The notes: generated by a model from the letters alone, not told the origin. A DNA stretch of 64,000 nt from Kaistia sp. 32K (GCF_016629525.1 NZ_AP024269.1:2604001-2668000); one strand, 5' to 3'. Positions 1 to 8,861 are shown, numbered from the stretch's first letter. Translations and numbers: made by a program.

Positions 1-177
1 GGCGCCCCCGCTGGCCGTGCGACCGCCGCTTTCGCGGCCGTACCAGGACGCACGGCCGCAGTGGCGGGGCGCCGGCAACGCCGGCGAGCTCAGAACGGAC
101 AGAATCGGCAACGCCGTCACCGCGAGGCTGAGCAGGATCAGCACCAAGCCGATGGCGTCGGATCTACGGAGGGCCAT
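1..177 (-). CDS. RlpA-like double-psi beta-barrel protein, N-terminal part
   Basis: The 59 codons run off the left edge of the window. They encode an N-terminal hydrophobic signal segment (about residues 9-32) followed by CGRASWYGRESGGRTASGG, which matches the start of the RlpA double-psi beta-barrel domain (ASWYG...G..TASG). RlpA proteins are periplasmic lytic transglycosylases or peptidoglycan binders. Its place at the end of the lysis cassette suggests a role in cell-wall opening, which is an inference. The ATG at 177 is preceded by a GGGAG ribosome site. The rest of the protein is outside the window. Confidence 0.75.
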   Translation of the reverse strand, partial: MALRRSDAIGLVLILLSLAVTALPILSVLSSPALPAPRHCGRASWYGRESGGRTASGGA

Positions 178-188
178 GCCGCTCCCTT

Positions 189-515
189 TCAACCGTCTTC
201 GTGGTTCCGGAGGCGCCGCAGCTCGGCCATCAGCTCGGCTCGCATCTGCGCTTCCGCGCGTTCGCGATCCGCTTTCATCATGTCGCGGATGTCCTCGAGC
301 GCCTTGGCCGTACGATTGGATGAGACGGCGAGCTCGCGGATCGGCCGCAGGTCCGCGATCTCCCCGCCCTCGATGACGAACTCGTCGGCGTCGGCGCTCT
401 TGCGCGGTCGGCGGAGGTAGAACATCGCGGTGCTGATCGCGCCGGCGATGGCCGCCGACAGAGTGACAGCCCATTTGGCGAGCTCCGGCAGTCCTTCAGC
501 GGGCAGCTCGGCCAT
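189..515 (-). CDS. Small phage membrane protein of the lysis region
   Basis: A 108-aa protein with one predicted membrane segment near residues 13-33 and a charged helical C-terminal half rich in Arg, Glu and Ala. The start at 515 was chosen because GAGGTG lies six bases upstream; a longer reading to 545 would overlap the upstream gene more. The gene overlaps the end of the membrane gene 496-975 by 20 bases, suggesting translational coupling. One membrane span plus a coiled-coil-like tail would fit an Rz-like spanin or holin accessory, but no family is recognised. Confidence 0.6.
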   Translation of the reverse strand: MAELPAEGLPELAKWAVTLSAAIAGAISTAMFYLRRPRKSADADEFVIEGGEIADLRPIRELAVSSNRTAKALEDIRDMMKADRERAEAQMRAELMAELRRLRNHEDG

Positions 516-975
516 ACCTGTGCACCTCGTCGGAGTTTCGAGCATCGAGCGAGGCGCAGGCGCAGCTGAAGAGATCCGTCAACGCCAGCACGGGATAGAC
601 GGCAAGGCCGATACCGATCTGCGAGATATCGGACTGGCTAAGCACGCTCAGCGAAACCGACGTCCACACCAGGCAGGACAGCACCGACATCAGCGCGCGG
701 ACATGCGGCGAGAAGCGAGACCAGGGCGTGCCAGCGAAGGTGCCGTTCAGGACGAGCGCGAGCGTGCGTGCGAGGCCGATCGAATAGCAGGCGACGCCCC
801 ACTGCTGCTGCCCGCCGATCTCAGCCAGCCACGCCATGGCAGGCCGGTCGAAGATCGGGCCGAGACAGCTCAAGACGAGGCCCCAGTTCAGCAGGATCAG
901 CGCAGAGATCCACTCGCCGAAGCGCGCCTTGAAGTGGCTCGCAACGCCGGTGGCGACGCGCCGGACGATGATCAT
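496..975 (-). CDS. Multi-pass membrane protein of the lysis cassette
   Basis: A 159-aa hydrophobic protein with about four predicted membrane spans, for example near residues 24-42, 60-80, 90-110 and 120-138. It starts with MIIVRRVATG and overlaps the preceding holin-like gene by an ATGA stop/start. I do not recognise a family. Position directly between a 3TM holin-like gene and another small membrane gene suggests a role in host lysis or membrane disruption, which is inference only. Confidence 0.6.
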   Translation of the reverse strand: MIIVRRVATGVASHFKARFGEWISALILLNWGLVLSCLGPIFDRPAMAWLAEIGGQQQWGVACYSIGLARTLALVLNGTFAGTPWSRFSPHVRALMSVLSCLVWTSVSLSVLSQSDISQIGIGLAVYPVLALTDLFSCACASLDARNSDEVHRYGRAAR

Positions 976-1358
976 GATTTTCGCCTCGCGACGATGCGCG
1001 TCACGCCGAGCGCGGTGTCGTGCAGGAAGTAGAAGGTTAGCACCGTGCGCGTGACCGCCCAGAGATCCGCGCTGAGCGGATCGGTGGCGCCGAGCCCGAG
1101 AACCTTGTCCCAGACGAAGATCTTGCCCAGATAGAGCGCCGGGCCGATCGCGATCGATCCGCGGATGATCGCATTGACGCGGCTGCCGGCCTCGGCCTTC
1201 TGCAGGTCGGCGATCTGCTGCAACTGCGCGATGCGCTCATCGGCGGCAATCCTCGCCGTATCGGTCAGAGCCTCCTCCTTGGCCTTGTAGGCGTCGGCGA
1301 GCGCCGTCGCGACATTGCCGGAGAAGAGGCCGAGCAGCACCTGCAGGATCTTCAGCAT
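972..1358 (-). CDS. Holin-like protein (3TM type)
   Basis: A 128-aa protein with an N-terminal hydrophobic segment (MLKILQVLLGLFSG), an amphipathic helical region (about residues 20-62) and two hydrophobic segments near residues 65-85 and 98-115, with an Arg/Lys-rich tail (RIVARRKS). This layout is typical of phage 3TM holins, which form the inner-membrane lesion that releases endolysin. It lies two genes downstream of the endolysin and overlaps the next gene by four bases. Confidence 0.65.
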   Translation of the reverse strand: MLKILQVLLGLFSGNVATALADAYKAKEEALTDTARIAADERIAQLQQIADLQKAEAGSRVNAIIRGSIAIGPALYLGKIFVWDKVLGLGATDPLSADLWAVTRTVLTFYFLHDTALGVTRIVARRKS

Positions 1359-1372
1359 AGCGAGCCCCCGGC

Positions 1373-1684
1373 TCAGGTCCTGGAGCGGCTGTGCGCCCAG
1401 CGCACCGCGATGCCCACGACCAGCACGGCGACCGGCACATATTCCGGCTTCACCAAGCTCTTGATGGCATCGCCGACGCTCGGATCGTTCAGGTAGTCGG
1501 CGATCTGCGCGGCGAAGGCGATCAGCGCGCCGGAGGCGACGAGGATCTGGCCCCAGAGCAGCTGCATCGAGCCCTCGAAGGCGGTCCAGAGCGAGGTGCC
1601 CGGGGTCGAGCGGTATTTCAGGATGGTCTCGGCGACGACATAAGCGAAGACGGCGAGCAGCGCCGCGGCGAAGATCAGGTGCAT
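1373..1684 (-). CDS. Small membrane protein of the lysis cassette
   Basis: A 103-aa protein with three hydrophobic stretches near residues 2-19, 40-62 and 85-98 and a basic end (HSRSRT). It begins eight bases after the endolysin stop. Holin or antiholin function is plausible from size, topology and place, but no conserved family motif can be named. With the neighbouring genes it makes at least three membrane proteins in one lysis unit. Confidence 0.6.
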   Translation of the reverse strand: MHLIFAAALLAVFAYVVAETILKYRSTPGTSLWTAFEGSMQLLWGQILVASGALIAFAAQIADYLNDPSVGDAIKSLVKPEYVPVAVLVVGIAVRWAHSRSRT

Positions 1685-1691
1685 GACAGCC

Positions 1692-2555
1692 TCAGGGCCA
1701 GAGGGAACGGAAGAGGTTCAGGATGGGGTCGAGGGCATGGCCGATCTGCGCGAAGGCCAGCACCAGCGCGCCGACGGCGAGGCCGGCGATCGAGGGCGCC
1801 GAGACCACCTTGCCGGCCGCTGCCGGCGCCGCGGTGGTCAGCACCAGCGGCGCTTCCGCCTTCACGGCGGCCGTGGCCGGGTGGCTCGGATCGGCGAGCG
1901 TCGCAATATCGCGCGCGATCTGGGCGCGGGTCGCTGGACCGGCGACGCCGTCGGCGATGAGATCCGGATGCTGCACCTGGTAGGCACGGACGGCGGCCTT
2001 GGTCTCGTCGCCGTAGTCGCCGTCGACCTTCCCCGGTTCGAAACCGAGCCGGATCAGGTCCTGCTGCAGCGCGCTGACGTCGAAAGCCGGCGCGCCACTC
2101 GAGCCGGTCGCGATCGGAACCTTCGAATAGGTGCCGTCGAAGACGAGCGCGGCCTCGCGGCCGCGTCGCGCCTGCAGGCTGGCGGGCTTGTTCCAGGCAA
2201 GAAAGTGCTTGCGCGCCTCCGTCACCTTGCCGGCGAGATAGAGCGGCACCCAGGAAGCGGTGTCGATTGCGCCGGTGTTGAAGTCGAAGGAGACGGCGCC
2301 GTCAAATACGGTCGACGGCACGTCCCTGCCGAACGCCTTGCGCACGCGCGCTTCGTATCTGGCGAGGTCGGTCGCGAAGATCTTCATCGCCTCGTCGCGC
2401 GTGATCGACAGGCCGGCCTTCGGGATCGGCGCGCCGGCGGCGGCGGTATGACCGACGCCGATCGTCCAGATCCCCTTCACGTCCTTGTAGGCGCGCGTGA
2501 CGACGCCTTCTTCGCCCGCGAGCTGGTCGCGGCCGGCCTGGCTGGTGGTCTGCAT
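1692..2555 (-). CDS. Endolysin: GH24 lysozyme plus peptidoglycan-binding domain and C-terminal membrane segment
   Basis: 287 aa. Residues 8-150 form a T4-lysozyme-type GH24 muramidase: the triad E16, D25 and T31 falls in EEG...YKDVKG.WTIGVGHT with T4-like spacing. Residues about 163-220 match a PG_binding_1 domain (LQQDLIRLGF..GKVDGDYGDETKAAVRAYQ). An Ala/Pro linker leads to a hydrophobic C-terminal segment (about 250-280). The enzyme cleaves peptidoglycan at lysis. No N-terminal signal or SAR segment is seen, so export would depend on the holins or on the unusual C-terminal segment. Confidence 0.93.
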   Translation of the reverse strand: MQTTSQAGRDQLAGEEGVVTRAYKDVKGIWTIGVGHTAAAGAPIPKAGLSITRDEAMKIFATDLARYEARVRKAFGRDVPSTVFDGAVSFDFNTGAIDTASWVPLYLAGKVTEARKHFLAWNKPASLQARRGREAALVFDGTYSKVPIATGSSGAPAFDVSALQQDLIRLGFEPGKVDGDYGDETKAAVRAYQVQHPDLIADGVAGPATRAQIARDIATLADPSHPATAAVKAEAPLVLTTAAPAAAGKVVSAPSIAGLAVGALVLAFAQIGHALDPILNLFRSLWP

Positions 2556-2582
2556 GGAAGCTCCGGCGATGTCGGGTGGTCG

Positions 2583-3098
2583 TTACCAAGTGATCGCGGC
2601 GATCGCCGCGGTCGTGGTCGCGGCGTTCACCGCCGCGGCGAGCTGCGCCAGCTTGATCGAGGCGGCGGCCTTGGCCGCCTTGCCGTCGGCGCCGGCCCGT
2701 TGGATCTGCTCGGCCGAATGGTCGACATAGGCCCAGTTGCCGGCCGCGTCGGCGCACCAGAACGGCGTCCGCCATGAGGCGTCGAGGTTCGGCAGCAGCG
2801 AGGCGGTGACGCTCGCCGTCATGTTCAGCTGGTCGGTGATCGAGCTCGGATAGGTGTGGTTGCTGCCGAGCGCCGCAGAGACGTAGCCGCCGGTGATCTC
2901 GGCCGCGCAGGCGGCGTCGAGCTCCGTGATCTTCGCCGCCTTCGCTGCCGCCAGTTGGCTGGCGGAGAAGTCGGGGAAAGCGACCGCGAGCTGAGCATCG
3001 GTGGCGACGTCGGGGAACAGCACCTCGCCTTCGCCGGTCAAATAATCGGCGTCGACGGCGCGGAACGAGAAGCCGTTGTTCGAATAGGCGTACATCAC
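2583..3098 (-). CDS. Tail fibre assembly-type protein (DUF4376-like)
   Basis: 171 aa. The opening MMYAYSNNGFSFRAVDADYL and the position directly after the fibre gene fit phage tail fibre assembly proteins. The C-terminal half (about residues 55-170) resembles DUF4376: an ITELDAACAAEI start, a helix-rich Ala region and the ending with repeated Ala/Thr and a terminal Trp. It probably helps fold or attach the fibre. The start overlaps the fibre stop by ATGA. Confidence 0.65.
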   Translation of the reverse strand: MMYAYSNNGFSFRAVDADYLTGEGEVLFPDVATDAQLAVAFPDFSASQLAAAKAAKITELDAACAAEITGGYVSAALGSNHTYPSSITDQLNMTASVTASLLPNLDASWRTPFWCADAAGNWAYVDHSAEQIQRAGADGKAAKAAASIKLAQLAAAVNAATTTAAIAAITW

Positions 3099-4906
3099 GA
3101 GTCCTCGCTCCAGCCGCTCAGGCAGATCCGAGCGCCCCCGCTCTCATGCAGGACGGCCGCGTAATAGATGTTGGTGGATTCCAGGAAGAGGTCGATCGGC
3201 AAGACGTCCTGATCCGTCTGGTCGTTGTCGTAGATCATCATGTAGGGGGCGGCGGTTGCGAGCGCGGCAAAGGCATCCTGCCAGCCGCCATGTCGGTTGT
3301 TCGGCGCGATGATCATGTCCGTGCCGTCGCCCTTCATGGCGTTCAGATGGATCACGATCGCGGTCGGCGGCACGAAATTGCCGACGGCAATCGCCGACCA
3401 GGTCGGCGCGATGCCTTGGCCGACATTGCCGGCCGCACCGGACGCCAGCGTCGGCGGAGCGGTGGGCAGCGTGCCCCAGAGGACCTTGGTGTATTTGCCG
3501 GCCTGCGACGTCCGCCAGAGCGCGCCGGAACTGTCGTAGCGGAGCGCGCCGATATAGGCCGCCATGGTGTAGCCGGCCGGCAGCGTCGGCGCGCTCGCGC
3601 TCGCCGAGGCAAGCGCCTTCACGTCGCCGCTGACCGGGTTGAAGATGGCGTAGCCGTAGAGCCAGCCGGTCGCCGGCGACCCGCTGTCCATGCCGCCGGC
3701 CCCGGTCGTCGCCAGGTTTCCGGTGACGTTGACGTTGGCGAGACGGCGAACATTGCCGCTCGCATCCTCGACCGTCAGCGCGTCGGCGGTGATGGTGAAG
3801 GTCTTGTCGCCCGTCACCGCCATCCTGCGCCGGCGGCCGCTGCCGCCAATCGACGTCGCGACGGTGACCGACCCGATCGCCTGGAAGGTCGACCCGTTGT
3901 AGATGAACTGCGCCACCTTCCCGGCGACCAGATCGCCCGGCTGCAGCGGGGTTCCATCCTCGCGGACGATGGTCACGGCACCGAGGCTGTTGGCGTTGAG
4001 CGTCGCGGCGGCCGTGTTGGTGTTGGCGATCTTGACCAGCAGGACTTGGCCGGCCGCGTAGCTCGAGACGGCCGGCGAGAAGTTGGCGACCACCAGGTTC
4101 GCGGTGCCGCTCGAATCCGCCACATAGGGCAGCGAGGTGCTGCCACCGGAGAGGACCGAGCCGAGCTGGAAGTTTGTGCCGTCATAGGTGACGATGATGA
4201 CCTCGCCGGCGGCAAGCGCGCCGACTGAGAGCGCCGTGCCGTCGCCGTTCTTCAGCGACTTCGCGCCAAGGCCGTTGACGTTGATCGTCACGCCGCCAGT
4301 GTTCGCCGCGGCGACCTTGATCTGCAGCAGCAGGCCGGCCGTCAGCGAGGTGATCGCCGGCGTGTAGTTCGCGACGATGGTGTTCGCCGAGCCGTTGTCC
4401 GCAGCATAGGGGATCGTGAACGAGGTCGAGCCGGTCGACGCCGCCTGCAGCTGGAAATTCGAGCCGTCATAGAGCAGCACCGCGATCTGGCCCTGCGCCA
4501 GGTCGCCGGACGCGAGCGCGCTGCCGTCACGATGCGTGATTGCGACATTTCCGAGCCCGGAGACGCTGAGCGTCGCCGCGCCGGTGACCGTGTTCGCCAC
4601 CAGCACGCGGAACTCGTTGCCGGCGACGAGCGCGGTATAGGCGGGCGACGGCGCGATCGCGAGATGGTTCGCCGTACCGGTGTCCGGGTAGAACATCAGC
4701 AGGCCCGACCGCACGGCGCGCAGCAGCTGCGTCAGGTCGCCAGGGTCCGGCGTCAGGCCGGCGCCTCTGATAGCAGCGACGATCTCGCGCTGCGGGTTCT
4801 CGACCGCCTCGGCCGGAATGATCGAGCCTTTGACGCCAGCCGCCGGGTTGCCATTCACATAGCCGGCGTCGTCGGTCGGGGCGCCGTAAGGCGGCTGATA
4901 CTTCAT
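3095..4906 (-). CDS. Tail fibre protein with three internal repeats
   Basis: 603 aa. The N-terminus (MKYQPPYGAPTDDAGYVNG) is typical of phage fibres that attach to the baseplate. Three imperfect repeats of about 85 residues lie near residues 71-158, 164-252 and 256-345. Each goes from a YxxD.G.AN start through LxVNxLG and DG..L..GDL..G to YDG..FQL. The C-terminal part (about 400-603) is likely the receptor-binding end; it contains PAGYTMAAYIGALRYDSSGALW. It follows the YmfQ-type tail gene by nine bases. Confidence 0.82.
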   Translation of the reverse strand: MKYQPPYGAPTDDAGYVNGNPAAGVKGSIIPAEAVENPQREIVAAIRGAGLTPDPGDLTQLLRAVRSGLLMFYPDTGTANHLAIAPSPAYTALVAGNEFRVLVANTVTGAATLSVSGLGNVAITHRDGSALASGDLAQGQIAVLLYDGSNFQLQAASTGSTSFTIPYAADNGSANTIVANYTPAITSLTAGLLLQIKVAAANTGGVTINVNGLGAKSLKNGDGTALSVGALAAGEVIIVTYDGTNFQLGSVLSGGSTSLPYVADSSGTANLVVANFSPAVSSYAAGQVLLVKIANTNTAAATLNANSLGAVTIVREDGTPLQPGDLVAGKVAQFIYNGSTFQAIGSVTVATSIGGSGRRRRMAVTGDKTFTITADALTVEDASGNVRRLANVNVTGNLATTGAGGMDSGSPATGWLYGYAIFNPVSGDVKALASASASAPTLPAGYTMAAYIGALRYDSSGALWRTSQAGKYTKVLWGTLPTAPPTLASGAAGNVGQGIAPTWSAIAVGNFVPPTAIVIHLNAMKGDGTDMIIAPNNRHGGWQDAFAALATAAPYMMIYDNDQTDQDVLPIDLFLESTNIYYAAVLHESGGARICLSGWSEDS

Positions 4907-4915
4907 CGGGGGTCC

Positions 4916-6517
4916 TCAGGGGGTTCCGGTCATCGCCCCGTCGGTCGCCACGCCCGAGTAGTCGAAAATCAACTCGGTGTGGGCCGGCTTCCAGCGGCGA
5001 AGGACGCATTCGAGATCGGTGGCGGCGGAGAATTCGAGGTGGTGGTCGACGCCGGCCTCGCCGGATCCGGCACGGAACCAGGAGAGCCGGTTTCCGCGCA
5101 CATGTACGGTCCAATAGAAGCGGATCGTCTGGTCGCCGAGCTGCCAGCGAGACGGAGAATCGTCGGCGGTTGTGGCGCGGGTGTCGCCGCACTCGGAGAC
5201 GCCAGCCATGTATGGCGAGTATTCCGTGATGGTGATCGGGTAGCCGAGCGATTCCGCCAGACGGGTAAAATAGGCCCGCGACTGTGCGCCGAGCGCCGTC
5301 ATGCGCGCTACAAGCGCGGCCTGGCGCTGCTCGACCGTCATGGTCTCGCTGTTGCAGGGATCCGGCAGCCTGAACGCTGCTTCCCAGGCATCGAGCATTT
5401 CCGTCGCCGTGCGCGGGTCGACCTCGCGGTTCAGGAGATCCGCGCCGCGATTGTCGATGCGGGCCCATTCGACGGCCATGCCATCAACGAGCTTCATCAG
5501 CACCTTGTCGGCCTGGCGCGGCCAGGCGGCGCCGACCGGCAACAGCGCGGCGAGCGCCTCGGCATAATCGGCGGCGTCGCGCTTCAGCGCCGGCGGCGGC
5601 GCCGGCATCTGGATATCGACGTAGAGGTAGCCCGCGTCGCCATAGCTGACGGCGGCCTCCGGCGCCGTCTGCCCGAAACGCGGCGGATCTCCGGCGATGC
5701 CCGACGCCTCGACGCCGGGCGCGACGGGGAACGTCGAAAGCGACATTCCGAAGCTGCCGGCGATGCCAGGAGCGGCCACACCGCCGGGCGACGCGCCCTT
5801 GACGAAGGAGAGCCCCGATCCGGTCGCGCCGGAGCTGCCGACGCCCAAAATGGGCACAAGGGAAGACGGTGTCGGGCCGCCGGCGAGGCCCGCGGCGACT
5901 GCGCCCCCGAAGCCGGGACGCTCCGATGCCGCGATGCCGCCGGCGACACCGGCCGACGAAACGCCGGCGACCGTCGCGCCAGGCGCACCGACTAGTATGC
6001 CGGCCATGGCGCTTGCGACGGCGCCCGGGGCGCCTGGTCGGATCTGCTCGGCGACTGCGCCGGCGACGCCGCTTGAGGCAACGCCGGTGATGAAGGCCGA
6101 AACGGAAGCGACCGGTGCACCGCCGGCCGACGTGCCTGCGGCACCCGCCGGCAGTTCCTGCTCGGTCCTGCCGAGTGCACCGGCGACGCCCTGCGTCTGC
6201 ACGGACGGCGCAGCTGGCCCAGCCTGCTCGGCGATCGGGCCGGCGATTGCCGCGGCCGAGGCGCCGGCGACGGCGCTGGAATTCGCCCATCCGAGCACAC
6301 CGGCAGCGCCGATCAGCGCGACGCCGACAAGCGCCGGGATGAGACTGGCAACGACCGATCCGACACGGCCGGCAGCTGCGGCTCCGGCGAGGCCTTCGGT
6401 CTCCGAGCTCGAAGGCACGCCGGTGAGGCCGGCGGCCTGGACTCCCGGCAACGGCACGCCGGTTGCGACGACCTGGGCGGCAAGCGGCAGCGTGCCGAGG
6501 GGGCCGGAACCGAGCAT
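4916..6517 (-). CDS. YmfQ-type (DUF2313) tail protein with a large Gly/Ala-repeat N-terminus
   Basis: 533 aa. Residues from about 304 to 533 match the YmfQ/Mu gp48 family of baseplate-to-fibre connector proteins: RDAADYAEALAALLPVG.AWPR, then LLNREVDPRTATEMLDAWE...LPDPC, and a C-terminal FDYSG end. The family is normally about 200 aa. The first 300 residues are a low-complexity Gly/Ala-rich repeat with recurring G-V-x-S-x-G-V-A-G units. This extension may be a genuine fusion, or translation may also start internally at the Met just before PAPPPALKRD. Confidence 0.75.
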   Translation of the reverse strand: MLGSGPLGTLPLAAQVVATGVPLPGVQAAGLTGVPSSSETEGLAGAAAAGRVGSVVASLIPALVGVALIGAAGVLGWANSSAVAGASAAAIAGPIAEQAGPAAPSVQTQGVAGALGRTEQELPAGAAGTSAGGAPVASVSAFITGVASSGVAGAVAEQIRPGAPGAVASAMAGILVGAPGATVAGVSSAGVAGGIAASERPGFGGAVAAGLAGGPTPSSLVPILGVGSSGATGSGLSFVKGASPGGVAAPGIAGSFGMSLSTFPVAPGVEASGIAGDPPRFGQTAPEAAVSYGDAGYLYVDIQMPAPPPALKRDAADYAEALAALLPVGAAWPRQADKVLMKLVDGMAVEWARIDNRGADLLNREVDPRTATEMLDAWEAAFRLPDPCNSETMTVEQRQAALVARMTALGAQSRAYFTRLAESLGYPITITEYSPYMAGVSECGDTRATTADDSPSRWQLGDQTIRFYWTVHVRGNRLSWFRAGSGEAGVDHHLEFSAATDLECVLRRWKPAHTELIFDYSGVATDGAMTGTP

Positions 6518-6551
6518 GCCGGGACCTCAGAGAATGGCGGCGAGCGCCGGA

Positions 6552-7244
6552 TTACGACAGGCGCAGGATCGCGTTGGAGGCGTCGGCGGTCGGCAACACG
6601 ACGGTCAGCGTGCCCGACGCGACGGTCTGGACGCCGCCGAAATCATGCACCGAGACAACGCGGCCGCTCTGCGGCGACGCACCGCCGAGACGGACCGAAG
6701 TGTTGTAGATGATCGCCGCCGAGGCGCTGAAGCTCGCGCCGGTCCAGGTCGGGTTCGCCGCGAAGGTGGTGATCGCGACCGCGCCCGACGGGTTCGACGG
6801 GTTGACGTTGGCCAGCGTCACGCCACCGGAGGTGTAACCGGTGCCCGAGGTCTCGTCTGTGCCGACATTCGAGGTCGTCGGCGTGCCGGTGCCGGGCGTG
6901 CCGATGTTCGTCTGGGTGAAATCGAAGGTGCGCGCCGGCGTTCCCTTCACCAGCAGCATCTTGAAGATGTCGGCGGCGAAGGTCGCGGCGGTAACCGCGC
7001 CGGTATGCGCCTTCGACAACGTCACCTGGCTCGCCGAGTCGATCGAGGCGACGACGGCGCCGGCGGCGACGTTGGTGCCCGATGCGGCCATGCCGACCAC
7101 GAGATTGGCGGTCGACGCCAGGCCGGTCAGCGTGAACGCGCCATTCGCGCCGGTGCAGGCGACGTTGGACTGGGTGGCGAGGAAGCAGTGCCCGCCGCTG
7201 AGGAGCTCCATCTTGAAGCTCGTCGCCATGCCGGTGGTGGCCAT
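6552..7244 (-). CDS. Phage structural protein of unknown role
   Basis: 230 aa, rich in Thr, Ser, Gly and Ala, with a beta-structure-like pattern (VVGMAASGTNVAAGAVVASI). The segment FKMELLSGGHCFLA near the N-terminus is followed by alternating short strands, and the end is TLTVVLPTADASNAILRLS. I recognise no named family, but the composition fits a virion protein such as a decoration or baseplate-associated protein. The start at 7244 is chosen because GGAG lies six bases upstream. Confidence 0.7.
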   Translation of the reverse strand: MATTGMATSFKMELLSGGHCFLATQSNVACTGANGAFTLTGLASTANLVVGMAASGTNVAAGAVVASIDSASQVTLSKAHTGAVTAATFAADIFKMLLVKGTPARTFDFTQTNIGTPGTGTPTTSNVGTDETSGTGYTSGGVTLANVNPSNPSGAVAITTFAANPTWTGASFSASAAIIYNTSVRLGGASPQSGRVVSVHDFGGVQTVASGTLTVVLPTADASNAILRLS

Positions 7245-7317
7245 GGAAATCTCCAACATAAAGGGCCGCGCAATGCGCAGCCCGGAACAGGATCAGGAGG
7301 GATGTGAGGGGCCGGCG

Positions 7318-7752
7318 TCAGCCGTAGTGGCGGGCGCGGTGGGCGTCGCCCACTTCCCCCGGATGCAGGTACCAATCGCGCTCGATCTGCATCGACGTCG
7401 CAAAGTGCTGCCCGAGCACATTGGTCAGGTAGGCCTGCACGTTCGCTTTGGCGAAATGCGCCTCGAACGGCGTGCCCTTGGCCGCCTCGACGATCTCGGC
7501 GAGCGCCGCTTCGATGTGCTCGGACGGATCCGGCGCGTTGCCGCAGCGGCCGTGCTTCTCCGTCTTGATCTTGCCGCGCTCGTGCACCTGCACGGCGGCG
7601 TGATGCTGCTCGAGGATCTCGATGACCTTGAGCTCGAACTTGCGTGCCGGCACGCCGGCAGTCGCCTCGAGCGAGACGATCTGGCTGGCGGTGACCTCGG
7701 CCCACTGCTCGGCGCTGTGGGGGCCGTCTTCGGAGATCAGGATGCGGGTCAT
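7318..7752 (-). CDS. Conserved-type phage protein between baseplate J and tail genes
   Basis: 144 aa, soluble, beginning MTRILISEDGPHSAEQWAEV. It contains a helix rich in Glu and Lys and a conserved-looking end, IERDWYLHPGEVGDAHRARHY. The ATG at 7752 follows an AGGA site and lies eight bases downstream of the gpJ-like stop. No family can be named; the place in the operon suggests a tail-related or chaperone role. Confidence 0.7.
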   Translation of the reverse strand: MTRILISEDGPHSAEQWAEVTASQIVSLEATAGVPARKFELKVIEILEQHHAAVQVHERGKIKTEKHGRCGNAPDPSEHIEAALAEIVEAAKGTPFEAHFAKANVQAYLTNVLGQHFATSMQIERDWYLHPGEVGDAHRARHYG

Positions 7753-7760
7753 GAGGATCC

Positions 7761-8861
7761 TCAGCTGTAGGAAATGGTGCCGAGGACCGCCATGCAGCCG
7801 TTCGACGGCATGACGTGGTCTCCGGACAGAAGGTCGAAATGGTCGACGCCGGCGGCGCTCGAGATCGCCTCGGACATCCAGACGGCATAGATCGTCTGCG
7901 CGGCCTGCCGCACGCCGTTCAGTGCGTAGGAGGGCGACGCCTTGGCCGCCATCAGCTCGGCGAGCGCCGCGGCGATGGCATTGCGCGTCGCCGTCGTGTC
8001 GCTGGCGAGGCTGCCGATCGAGACATTCACCGGCTCGGGGATCGGCGCCTGGACGAAGAAGTCGAGGACCGTCACCGGCCGCATCGTGTCGAGATAGGCG
8101 CGAACTTTGGCGACGTCGTCGACCGTCGGAAACCCGCTCGTCGTTGGATCGTTGGTGGCGCGCAGGTCGTCCATCATGAAGCGAACGGTCACCGTGCCCG
8201 GGCCCATTTCGTTCGGCGCGCACCAGGCGCGCGTGACGCCGTCCACTTCGAGTGCCCAGGCGACATAGTCGTCGGCGTCACCGCCCTGCGGCGGCTTGCG
8301 GATCCGCTCGAGCACGCGAGCGCGCAGCTCGTCGATGGTCTCGTCGTCCGTGCCGCCCGTCATCGAAACGACGATCGCACTCGCATTGGCACCCGAGATG
8401 GCGGTCGAGAGCTGCATCGCCGTGCCGGCGTCGAGATTGCCGACGGTCCCGGCCGTCAAGGCATCGAGCGGCACGGGGGTCGCGCTGGCGCAGAGCGTGA
8501 CGTCCGCGTTGCTCTGGTAGCTGGTGCCGGCATAGCCGAACAGCGTGCCAGCCGGCACGACAACGCCGGGGCTGCCGGTCATCGCCACGGTGCCGGAGGC
8601 GAAGCTCGCAGCCTTGCGGCCCCGCTTCAGCCAGATATTCGCGTGGCGCACCAGCCAGTCTTCGTCGGCGGTGTCCGGCAGGACCTGTTGCGCCAGCCAC
8701 GCGAGATAGAGGTGCTCGTCGAAGGCGAGGCCCGCATTGGCCTCGGCGATGACGCGCAGGTTCGAATTCGGGACGTTGGCATCGGCGCCGGGGATCTTCG
8801 ACGAGATGTCGTCGCGGGCGCGCTTGCGCACGTCCTTGAAGGTGGGCGTGACCCAGGCCAT
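7761..8861 (-). CDS. Baseplate wedge protein J (Mu gp47-like)
   Basis: 366 aa. The start MAWVTPTFKDVRKRARDDI, the LPDTADEDWLVRHANIWLKRGRKAA segment and GTDDETIDELRARVLERIRKPPQGG are hallmarks of the Baseplate_J family, which forms the wedges of contractile tails. Later AYLDTMRPVTVLDFFVQAP also fits. The start at 8861 is set by the TGATG overlap with the gp46-like gene, which makes it shorter than the 462-codon open frame. Confidence 0.92.
   Translation of the reverse strand: MAWVTPTFKDVRKRARDDISSKIPGADANVPNSNLRVIAEANAGLAFDEHLYLAWLAQQVLPDTADEDWLVRHANIWLKRGRKAASFASGTVAMTGSPGVVVPAGTLFGYAGTSYQSNADVTLCASATPVPLDALTAGTVGNLDAGTAMQLSTAISGANASAIVVSMTGGTDDETIDELRARVLERIRKPPQGGDADDYVAWALEVDGVTRAWCAPNEMGPGTVTVRFMMDDLRATNDPTTSGFPTVDDVAKVRAYLDTMRPVTVLDFFVQAPIPEPVNVSIGSLASDTTATRNAIAAALAELMAAKASPSYALNGVRQAAQTIYAVWMSEAISSAAGVDHFDLLSGDHVMPSNGCMAVLGTISYS

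Noticed and set aside
430..1032. Long plus-strand frame opposite the lysis genes
   Set aside because: Arg/Ala/Gly-rich antisense reading typical of GC-rich shadow frames; no ribosome site, and the minus-strand genes form a tight coupled chain.
5697..7307. 536-codon plus-strand Pro/Ala/Thr-rich frame opposite the YmfQ-type gene
   Set aside because: It is the complement of the Gly/Ala repeat; its second half crosses into another gene and has shadow-type composition.
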